Source of the DNA: Chloroflexota bacterium | Lineage (GTDB): Bacteria; Chloroflexota; Anaerolineae; Anaerolineales; Villigracilaceae | Length of the DNA: 64,000 nucleotides | Assembly: GCA_016866215.1 (NCBI GenBank) | Contig: VGNE01000012.1 | Coordinates: 1 to 64,000, forward strand | Reading direction: 5' to 3' | Shown here: positions 44,498 to 52,322 of the stretch, one piece after another | How the letters are laid out: every line of letters begins with the position of its first letter | Numbering within the stretch: position 1 is the first letter of the stretch | Notes under the pieces: model-generated | The model's database searches: none | What the model was told of the DNA's origin: nothing | The model's input: the letters and a program-made list of their open reading frames with translations, nothing else | Translations under genes and position numbers: made by a program

Positions 44498-45814
44498 TTA
44501 TGCGTTCTGTGCCGTTAATCGGCGTGATGCAAGTCCTTCAAAGAAGGCATCCGCGCGATTTTTTATCTGCGCTTCAGAGACAACGCGCTTGTCCATCATG
44601 TCTGATTCGATGAAGAGACTCGGCGTGTCCGTTGCAGCCATCATTGCTCGGCGTCCATCTGCCAGGCCTGTCGAGACCGTGCGGCAGGATTTGATCGGGT
44701 GATAAATGACGCCGTCCAGTTCATAGTCCTTGACCATCTTGATCAAGACGCGATCCTGATGGAACATGTTATCCATCGCTTCGCGGACGCTGATCAAAGT
44801 GCCTTCCGCCAAACTTTCAATGGGACGATTGACATCGTACTCAAATCCCATATTGGCTCCGCCCGAAGCGAAATGCAAATATGTGGAATGAACAAACGCG
44901 CCGCCCCATTCTGCGAACATCTCATTGAAGCGGCGGAAGATCGGATAGCACGGCACGCCGACGAATGCCAGCCGGTATTTTTCATCGGTCTGCGTGCCGA
45001 TTCCGCGCGCGGCTTTGTATTCCATTTCTTCCACGAGATTCTTGAAAAATTGACTGCCTTCTTTTGTGCCGCGGAAATTATTCGAGACCCCCAGATACAC
45101 CGTGCCGTCGGTCAACGCATTGAACAGCGATGGTTTACTCTTGTTGAGTTCAAGCACGCGCTTCCAACCGCTGTTCATATCATTGGCGTAAGCCATCGTT
45201 TCACGCAGGCGGTCAATGTCAAACTTCTTTCCCGATACTTTTTCGCACAGCGTAATCAGTTCTCTGATCTGCGCTTCGACGTATTTGCAATCACGCGCGA
45301 AATCCGAACTGCCTAATTGAAATTGTCCGCCCGCCTGACGCGTGGCTGGCACATCTAATACAAAGACAGGCACACCGTACATGCGTTCCCAAATCTCCGC
45401 CCATTTGACATAGGTGTTGCAGGCATTGGTTAACACGGTCAGCGCGGGTTTGGGAATATTCCCCATCGGATGTTTTCTTTCGCGCAGGTGAACGCCGATG
45501 TCCGCTTTGACATATCCGCAAATATCGGGCGAGTAGCCGTAATCTTCTGCGACGGTCAGGTATTCATCCGCAACACGGCGAACTGCAGTTTGCAGGGAAG
45601 TGATCTCAGGCAGGACGAGCGGAAAATCGAAGACCTTCAATATCTCCGCCATGCTTCCCATCACGAAGACATACGCCGCGCCCTGGTTGTTCTTTGCCGC
45701 TTCGCCCAATTCTGCAAACCAATCGCGGAACAGGTTCGCCCCTTCCACGTTGCCGCGCCCAACGATGTCAACTTTTTTATCTTCTGTCATTATGTCACCT
45801 TTATTAAATGTCAT
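44498..45814 (-). CDS. 2-hydroxyacyl-CoA dehydratase D/benzoyl-CoA reductase BcrB/BzdO-like subunit
   Basis: 438 aa; HPMGNIPKPALTVLTNACNTYVKWAEIWERMYGVPVFVLDVPA...ALTDGTVYLGVSN...GVPCYPIFRRFNEMFAEWGGAFVHSTYLHFASGG. Confidence 0.85.
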   Translation of the reverse strand: MTFNKGDIMTEDKKVDIVGRGNVEGANLFRDWFAELGEAAKNNQGAAYVFVMGSMAEILKVFDFPLVLPEITSLQTAVRRVADEYLTVAEDYGYSPDICGYVKADIGVHLRERKHPMGNIPKPALTVLTNACNTYVKWAEIWERMYGVPVFVLDVPATRQAGGQFQLGSSDFARDCKYVEAQIRELITLCEKVSGKKFDIDRLRETMAYANDMNSGWKRVLELNKSKPSLFNALTDGTVYLGVSNNFRGTKEGSQFFKNLVEEMEYKAARGIGTQTDEKYRLAFVGVPCYPIFRRFNEMFAEWGGAFVHSTYLHFASGGANMGFEYDVNRPIESLAEGTLISVREAMDNMFHQDRVLIKMVKDYELDGVIYHPIKSCRTVSTGLADGRRAMMAATDTPSLFIESDMMDKRVVSEAQIKNRADAFFEGLASRRLTAQNA

Positions 45815-45877
45815 TGCGATGGTGGTCGAGTAGAGCGAGTGATCGTCTCGCTCGTATCGAGACCCGACGAAGTGACA

Positions 45878-47044
45878 TCATCCGAATAATATATTTTCCG
45901 TGAATGTCTCCAGTTGGATCTCCATGTGATCGAAACTGGTCATGCTCTCTTCGAACTCGCTGACGAAGTAGGGAATCCCTTTTTCATCCAACGCCTTTGT
46001 GTATGCCACCTGCTCTTCTAACCCTGGTTCGCACATCTTCGCGGCGGTGATGATCGCCGCCTCTGCGCCCGAGTCCGCGATGCGCTGCAAAAGCATTTTC
46101 TCTTTTGGTTTGCGCGAGTCATGTTGCACGGGGCTGTAACTTGATTTCTCCAAATACGCTTCCGCGAGATTGAATAACGGATCGCCTTCAAGCGAGACAT
46201 CTTCAAGAATCCAGCGCAAGCCGATTAACAAATCATCATCCACAACATAACAAGATTGCGAGATCGTGCGAATTAAATCCAGCGGAGGCTGCTCACAGAA
46301 GCCACCCTCGAAGACCACCTTGATTTTGTCATGACGTTTGACTGAGCGCGTCTCGATCAGCGGCATGACAGCCTTGAGCATTTCGTTATGTTCCTCGCGC
46401 GTGATCAATCCCCCGACGTTCATAAGCAAATATGTTTCATATGCCGAGATCAACCAGGGTTGTTTGCGCTTGAATTCGTATAACTGGCGCAGCAGGCTTC
46501 TATTTTCATTAAAGACAGACAGGGAATTTTTCAGCGCCTCTTCCGTAATCTTTCTCCCCGTGATCGCTTCGATATCCGCTTGCACGCGCGCGTATTCATC
46601 GCGCAGGTATGTCGCAGATGCGGCGGAGTTCGCGTTTTGAGGCAGGTACAGGATCTGGCATGGATAATCGAAATTGCGTCCCCACACCGCCCCAAGATTA
46701 CGCGCCGCGTCGCAGATGGGGTGGGTGACGAACAGATCCAATTCGACCTGCTTGCTCAACACAAGTTCGAGCGAGGTCTTGATGATCGAACATAGATAGG
46801 AGCCGAAATGGGAATCCGAGTGCATACACTCGACAGGCGCGCCGCGCATTTTTAGCGGCAGCATCCCCGCCGCGTGAGCGATTTCTTCTGGAAAGTAAAC
46901 CTGAAAATGACCGAGAACTTTTCCCCCCGCTTCGCGCCAACGCTTCACTGTTGGAAATTCGGCGTCCTCTACCAATTCCCGACATTCCGCGATGATCCCA
47001 TCCAATGATTGACCCTGCCACTTATCGAATAATCGTAAAACCAT
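45878..47044 (-). CDS. 2-hydroxyacyl-CoA dehydratase D/benzoyl-CoA reductase BcrC/BzdN-like subunit
   Basis: 388 aa; [54 protein letters not shown]...[18 protein letters not shown]...[34 protein letters not shown]. Confidence 0.85.
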   Translation of the reverse strand: MVLRLFDKWQGQSLDGIIAECRELVEDAEFPTVKRWREAGGKVLGHFQVYFPEEIAHAAGMLPLKMRGAPVECMHSDSHFGSYLCSIIKTSLELVLSKQVELDLFVTHPICDAARNLGAVWGRNFDYPCQILYLPQNANSAASATYLRDEYARVQADIEAITGRKITEEALKNSLSVFNENRSLLRQLYEFKRKQPWLISAYETYLLMNVGGLITREEHNEMLKAVMPLIETRSVKRHDKIKVVFEGGFCEQPPLDLIRTISQSCYVVDDDLLIGLRWILEDVSLEGDPLFNLAEAYLEKSSYSPVQHDSRKPKEKMLLQRIADSGAEAAIITAAKMCEPGLEEQVAYTKALDEKGIPYFVSEFEESMTSFDHMEIQLETFTENILFG

Positions 47045-47523
47045 GCAGAACCTCCAACCATGAGGAAATTCATTGCCTGGAAAACATATCTCGCTATTGC
47101 GTCATAACGTCACAGAAGTGAGATATGTTTAGTATAAGGCGTTTTTGGGATTTGTCAACTTAAAATTTCCCCGATCAGGTTTTACAACTGCCCCTTCTCA
47201 GGAACAGCCATGTTGGGGTAAGTTGGAAGCCAAACTTGGCGGCTTTTTTCTGCAAGTATTTCACCTGTTGCTCGTGATAACGATATTCATACCCATGTAC
47301 ACTAAACGGCTCTTATTCCACCTGGCACTTTAGCATTCGATACACCACCCGCGCGATCAGGCGCTCTGGGGAGCGGTGGTCTCGAGTTCCATAGCGGGAA
47401 CTTTCTTTTTCTATAACCGCCGAAACATGAGCCAACAGCCTCATGTCTAGCCAAACCGCAGACCCCACAGATAGTCTTTTGCGCTAGTTATGCGCCCGCA
47501 GGTTAACAATTGAAGGTGAACAA

Positions 47524-47561
47524 ACACACATGAGGTCGGGAGTTCGAACCCCTCCGCGCCC
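47524..47561 (+). other. tRNA 3'-end-like remnant (T-arm plus acceptor 3' strand) with no matching 5' half
   Basis: gaggtcgggagttcgaacccctccgcgcccgca: TTCGAAC T-loop, followed by a hairpin and poly-T. Confidence 0.4.
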
Positions 47562-47592
47562 GCAAAAAAACTGCTGAAAAGCGGTTTTTTTA
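47562..47592 (+). terminator. Rho-independent terminator-like hairpin
   Basis: aaaaaaactgct gaaa agcggttttttt. Confidence 0.6.
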
Positions 47593-47693
47593 TTCATATA
47601 CAAACTCATATCCTGGAAATAAGTTAATCAGATAGTCTCATAATTTCATAAGAATTCAGTTTCCTGATCGATTCTCTTTTATAATCAATCGTC

Positions 47694-48359
47694 ATGACAA
47701 CATTTCATCCTTCCGCGCAAAGAAGCAGTCGCACCAACGAAGCCTGGCTGGCAGACCTGCGAGACTCAGGTGACACACATGCAGAAGCATTAAATGACCT
47801 GCACGAGATTATCCAAAAGGGTTTACCCTACGCGCTTTCGCGCTGGCTCTCCTCAGATAACCCGCTCTTCCAGCCCCTGGTGGAAGAAGTGACACAGGAA
47901 ACCCTTCTGCGTGTGCTCGACCAACTGGATACATTTGAAGGCCGCAGTCTCTTCACCACCTGGGTACATAAGATCGCCATTCGGATCGCATTGACAGAAC
48001 TGCGCCGAAAAAGATGGCGGGATGCATCGCTGGACGAACTGACGGAAAATGAAGACGCTCCGCCTCCCCGCGGCCTGCTTGCTGACCCACAAGCCTCCCC
48101 CGAAACCTCAGCGGAACGCGCCGACATGCTCGTACGCGTCCGCCGCATTCTTGAGGAGGAACTCACCCCAAAACAACGCGAAGCCCTCGTCCTGCTCAGC
48201 TTGCAGGATATCCCCATCGAAGAAGCGGCCAAACGCATGAAGACCAATCGCAACGCGCTTTATAAACTCCTGCACGATGCCCGTCTGCGGTTGAAAAGAC
48301 GACTGGCCCTTGAGGACCTCACTGCGCAAGACCTATTAACCGCCTTTGAGCAAAAGTAA
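47694..48359 (+). CDS. RNA polymerase sigma-70/ECF factor
   Basis: PLVEEVTQETLLRVLDQLDTFEGRSLFTTWVHKIAIRIALTELRRKRW...LTPKQREALVLLSLQDIPIEEAAKRMKTNRNALYKLLHDARLRLKRRL. Confidence 0.85.
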   Translation: MTTFHPSAQRSSRTNEAWLADLRDSGDTHAEALNDLHEIIQKGLPYALSRWLSSDNPLFQPLVEEVTQETLLRVLDQLDTFEGRSLFTTWVHKIAIRIALTELRRKRWRDASLDELTENEDAPPPRGLLADPQASPETSAERADMLVRVRRILEEELTPKQREALVLLSLQDIPIEEAAKRMKTNRNALYKLLHDARLRLKRRLALEDLTAQDLLTAFEQK

Positions 48360-48392
48360 GATTAATATTTCGTTAATCGTCTCAACCTATAG

Positions 48393-48683
48393 ATGAACCT
48401 GAAATCTTTATTTCAAAATATTCAAAATACATTCGCGCCTCAACAAAAACTTGAAGATGAAGTTGTGCTCAAGTTTTTAAGAGTACTTGAAAAAGCGCGG
48501 GAGGATGAACTATCCTGCGGTGAAATGTACGCCCGCCTGGACATATTTGTCGAAACCGAGGTGGAAACAAAGGATGCAAGCAGGATTCCCGCTCTTATTC
48601 GCGAACATTTGGATATGTGCGCGGACTGCTGCGAAGAATACGAAGCGCTGCTGGCAGTGCTGGAAAATACAAGGGTAAAATAA
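48393..48683 (+). CDS. Putative anti-sigma factor (zf-HC2-like)
   Basis: LSCGEMYARLDIFVETEVETKDASRIPALIREHLDMCADCCEEYEALLAVLE (HxxxCxxC), directly after the sigma gene. Confidence 0.65.
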   Translation: MNLKSLFQNIQNTFAPQQKLEDEVVLKFLRVLEKAREDELSCGEMYARLDIFVETEVETKDASRIPALIREHLDMCADCCEEYEALLAVLENTRVK

Positions 48684-48717
48684 AAAATGACGGATGAAAA
48701 TCCCGTCATTTTTTTAT
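48683..48717 (+). terminator. Rho-independent terminator
   Basis: AAAAATGACGG atgaaaat CCCGTCATTTTTTT. Confidence 0.8.
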
Positions 48718-48720
48718 TTC

Positions 48721-49269
48721 TCACGCATGGAACAATTTCTCCCCCGCGCGAATTGCCACCTTCACACGATTTTCAGCGGGCGTGATGGGGCAAGACCACA
48801 TCTCATTGTATGCGCAGTACGGGTTATAGGCGACATTGAAATCCACGATAAAACGACCGCCCGCTAAAGGCTCAGGCTCGAGATAACGTCCGGCAGGGTA
48901 TGTCTCTTTGCCCGCCAGGGCATCCACGAACGGGAGGAAAAATCCATGTCCGCTTTTGTAGATCGTCAACTCAATTTCCTTCTCTTCCACGACGAACTTG
49001 AACTTTCCAAATCTTTCATAAACCTGAACATCCCCCGTTGAAGTTTGCATTTCAAATCTCTCCTTGTTCGGGAATTCATCCACCCTGGCTTCAAAGCGCA
49101 GAGCATGATTTTCAGGGAAATACTGCAATCCGTGAAAATCATGCTTCTGCTCGAGATTCAGCGGGCTTTGCGGATGACTCCCAAAGAAATCATCCTTCTC
49201 CGCACGAAAAGCATCCAAGTCGGTCATCGTTCCTCCTGTCAGCGCCATGCAAACTAGACTGTCGTGCAA
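48721..49269 (-). CDS. DUF1684 family protein
   Basis: YPAGRYLEPEPLAGGRFIVDFNVAYNPYCAYNEMWSCPITPAENRVKVAIRAGEKLF. Confidence 0.8.
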   Translation of the reverse strand: MHDSLVCMALTGGTMTDLDAFRAEKDDFFGSHPQSPLNLEQKHDFHGLQYFPENHALRFEARVDEFPNKERFEMQTSTGDVQVYERFGKFKFVVEEKEIELTIYKSGHGFFLPFVDALAGKETYPAGRYLEPEPLAGGRFIVDFNVAYNPYCAYNEMWSCPITPAENRVKVAIRAGEKLFHA

Positions 49270-49688
49270 TATGAATTCTTACGAAACCATTACTGACTCC
49301 ACTGCAAAAACCTTTTTTACCGCGAAGACCGCAAAGAACACAAAGAAGTTCTTAAGATATTAAAGAATCAAGCGAAGAGTCTTTAAGAAAACCTTCACGA
49401 TTTTAATTTTTTCTTCGCGGACTTCGCCTCTTCGCGGTAAAGAGTCCTTTTTGCAGTAGACTCATTACTAATATAACAACCCCTTGCCAATTCATCTGCA
49501 ATATGCTATTTTTAATGCCAAGGATAAAAAATGGCTGAGGTACACAAAACAGATATAATCATACAAGATGAACGGAATACGGCAGAAATGTTCACAGAAA
49601 TGATGCGCGTCAACGGCTTTCCCGTCATAAAAATGTTCTCCAGCGCCCTTTCCATACCCATCCTCATATTTGAAGATTATTTTATCGC

Positions 49689-50282
49689 ATGAATCTTCTG
49701 CGCGCCTTCATCGCCATCGAACTGCCAGCAACCCTTCAAGATGCAATCGGAACACAAACAATCTGCCTGCGCCAAACTTTGAGAGATGACCTCGTCCGCT
49801 GGGTTCCAACACAAAATATGCATTTAACCTTAAAATTCATCGGAAATATTGCCAACTCGCATTTGGAATTCCTTAAACAGTTACTCATCCGCACAGCCGA
49901 GTCTCATCCACAGTTCGACTTGCAAATCGGTGGTATCGGCTCTTTCCCGACCCCGAAGCGGCCTCGCGTCATTTGGGCAGGCATTCACGCCCCAGCTGAC
50001 CTCGTCTCCCTGCAAAGAAACATTGAAGCAGGCACATCCCGCCTGGGCTACGAAAAGGAAGAACACCCTTTCTCCCCGCATCTCACTATCGGACGGGTAC
50101 GCCAGAACATTGACCCAGCAGACTTGCAAGAAATCCGCAAGTCTTTGGACGGGATTCAAATTGGCAATATTGGCGTCGCCCGAATAGACTCCATCCAACT
50201 TTATAAAAGCGAACTGCACTCCAGCGGCTCGGTTTATACAAAATTATTTTCTGCGCCATTAAAAAATAGAGGTGAGACCTGA
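49689..50282 (+). CDS. thpR: RNA 2',3'-cyclic phosphodiesterase
   Basis: LLRAFIAIELPATLQDAI...MHLTLKFIGNI...FSPHLTIGRVRQ (two HxTx motifs). Confidence 0.9.
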   Translation: MNLLRAFIAIELPATLQDAIGTQTICLRQTLRDDLVRWVPTQNMHLTLKFIGNIANSHLEFLKQLLIRTAESHPQFDLQIGGIGSFPTPKRPRVIWAGIHAPADLVSLQRNIEAGTSRLGYEKEEHPFSPHLTIGRVRQNIDPADLQEIRKSLDGIQIGNIGVARIDSIQLYKSELHSSGSVYTKLFSAPLKNRGET

Positions 50283-50623
50283 ACGCACTCGAACTTGCAC
50301 GCGATATTGTAAATTCCCTGGAAGACAAAAAGGGGGAGGGGATCGTCCTGATAGACCTGAAGGACATCGTTACATTTACCGACTATTTCATCATTTGCAC
50401 CGGCACCAGTGACCGCATGCTAGATGCCCTCGCCAATGCCTCGCTGGATGAAATGCGCAAAAAGCGCCGCAAGAAGGGTAAAAAAGAGGGCAACTCCCGT
50501 GACGGCTGGGTGGTCGTGGACTACGGCGATGTTGTTGTCCACCTCTTCTCACCAGACCAGCGCGATTTCTATCGACTCGAAGAATTATGGGAAGACGGAA
50601 AAGTATTGCTGAGATTGCAATAA
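50279..50623 (+). CDS. rsfS: Ribosomal silencing factor RsfS (CTG start proposed)
   Basis: NALELARDIVNSLEDKKGEGIVLIDLKDIVTFTDYFIICTGTSDRMLDALA...WVVVDYGDVVVHLFSPDQRDFYRLEELW. Confidence 0.85.
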   Translation: MNALELARDIVNSLEDKKGEGIVLIDLKDIVTFTDYFIICTGTSDRMLDALANASLDEMRKKRRKKGKKEGNSRDGWVVVDYGDVVVHLFSPDQRDFYRLEELWEDGKVLLRLQ

Positions 50624-50626
50624 ATC

Positions 50627-50665
50627 AACATCCCGCAGAATTCAAAAGTCTGCGGGATGTTTTTA
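50627..50665 (+). terminator. Rho-independent terminator
   Basis: AACATCCCGCAGA attcaaaag TCTGCGGGATGTT TTTA, 13-bp perfect stem. Confidence 0.85.
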
Positions 50666-50728
50666 TGAATTACGCAATTCGAAACGCGAAATCATCGGAG
50701 CAGCGGTCAAGGTTTCATGCCTGCTCAC

Positions 50729-51703
50729 TCAGGGTGTGTATTCGTAATGTTTGGTGAGGGTGTAGGTGATGTAATTCTCCCACAGGGGCTGTACAATATC
50801 CCATTTGTAATCATGAGATGAGAAGGTTTGGATGACCATCCGCCCGCCCATGCATACAGCCAACACGCCATAATCCGACTTGCGGTCAAGATGAAGGCCG
50901 CCCACCATCACTGCATCTCCGCCTGAACTTAGTTTTAGCAAGTCGCCGGCGTCAGTGAACCATTCCGGATATGGATAGGACGGCGCCGCTACCGTATTTG
51001 GCGAGGAGAGTATTGGATGAGACTTATCCAGCCAGTAGATCGAGAAATTGAAAGGATCATAAACGTAATCGCGTATCCAATCACGGAAGAAGCTGACGCC
51101 ACACTTACTTAAGATTGGAGCAATTTTACCGGTAACGATCTTATCCAAATACCAGGCTTCGATGATAACCGCTCCGCCACTTTCGATATGGTCATACATC
51201 ATTTCGAACATTTCACCGCTGAATTCGGTGCGTACCTCTGCAGCGACGATCATTAAATCCCACTCGGTGGCAGAATTGGCATGCTCCTTGAAGGTGCCCA
51301 AAGCATCGCCAGTGTTCACGATTTTGCCTCCTGAAAAGTTCATCGTGTTGATGGTACTGCTGACGATCGGTAATAACGAGGGGTATCCCACAATATCCTC
51401 ATAAATGAGAATGTTGGATGCTTTGATTCGCGCCCGCATATCAACCGGGGTGGATGTGGGGATTACCGCCGCCTCGGCAGGAGCCGAAGTATAAGTCGGG
51501 TAAGGGGTATAAGTCTCAGCTGGCGGCGGGAAAGTTGGAGCCGCCAGCGTCATCTGTTGGTTTGCCACACTGGTTTGCTGAATGCCCAATGCCACCTGCG
51601 TTGCGACTGCGTCAGCATCGCCACCGCTCCCACCGGGGATGGTACAGGCTAATACCGCAAGTACAAGTATCAATGCTGCTGTGAACCATGGTGATCTTTT
51701 CAT
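50729..51703 (-). CDS. Lipoprotein, GATase-like fold possible
   Basis: MKRSPWFTAALILVLAVLACTIPG lipobox; 300-aa soluble domain. Confidence 0.6.
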   Translation of the reverse strand: MKRSPWFTAALILVLAVLACTIPGGSGGDADAVATQVALGIQQTSVANQQMTLAAPTFPPPAETYTPYPTYTSAPAEAAVIPTSTPVDMRARIKASNILIYEDIVGYPSLLPIVSSTINTMNFSGGKIVNTGDALGTFKEHANSATEWDLMIVAAEVRTEFSGEMFEMMYDHIESGGAVIIEAWYLDKIVTGKIAPILSKCGVSFFRDWIRDYVYDPFNFSIYWLDKSHPILSSPNTVAAPSYPYPEWFTDAGDLLKLSSGGDAVMVGGLHLDRKSDYGVLAVCMGGRMVIQTFSSHDYKWDIVQPLWENYITYTLTKHYEYTP

Positions 51704-51792
51704 AGCAATTTCTCCTTTATTCAGCGGAAGAAACAACACGCCCCCTAATAAGATAACTATACAACGGTTTACCTTATTTTAGCAGATATACA

Positions 51793-52263
51793 TTACTCCT
51801 CAAACATCCACACATCTACAGCGCGTTTCCAATCCACAAGTTCTTCATACTTAAACCAGAGTGCAACTTCGCTTTCACCGGTTTCGGGTTTGTCCGAAGC
51901 GTGGATGAGGTTGCGTCCCACTTCGAGGGCAAAATCATGGCGGATGCTGCCAGGCGCTGATTCAACGGGTTTGGTTGAACCAACCGTCTGACGCACAGCA
52001 GCAATAGCGCTTGGACCTTCCCAAACCATCGCCATCACCGGCGCGGAAGTTATGTACGAGATCAAACCGTTATAAAATGGTTTGCCTTTGTGTTCGGCAT
52101 AATGCGTTTCAGCCAATGTCTGGGTGACCTGAATAAATTTCGCGCCAACAAGGCGAAGTCCGCGGCGTTCAAAGCGGGCAATCACTTCACCGATCAAACC
52201 GCGTTGCACGCCGTCAGGTTTTACAAGTACGAGCGTTCTTTCCACAGATTTCCTCCCGAACAA
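51793..52263 (-). CDS. ndk: Nucleoside diphosphate kinase
   Basis: RTLVLVKPDGVQRGLIGEVIARFERRGLRLVG...GSTKPVESAPGSIRHDFALEVGRNLIHASDKPETGE. Confidence 0.95.
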   Translation of the reverse strand: MFGRKSVERTLVLVKPDGVQRGLIGEVIARFERRGLRLVGAKFIQVTQTLAETHYAEHKGKPFYNGLISYITSAPVMAMVWEGPSAIAAVRQTVGSTKPVESAPGSIRHDFALEVGRNLIHASDKPETGESEVALWFKYEELVDWKRAVDVWMFEE

Positions 52264-52322
52264 AAAATGATGTCATTGTTGTCCAATCCCCATGCTGGAC
52301 GATTGAACAACAATGAAAAATA

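Noticed and set aside
47524-47561. Complete tRNA or selC gene
   Set aside because: No 5' acceptor, D-arm or anticodon arm that pairs with the 3' part could be found by eye.
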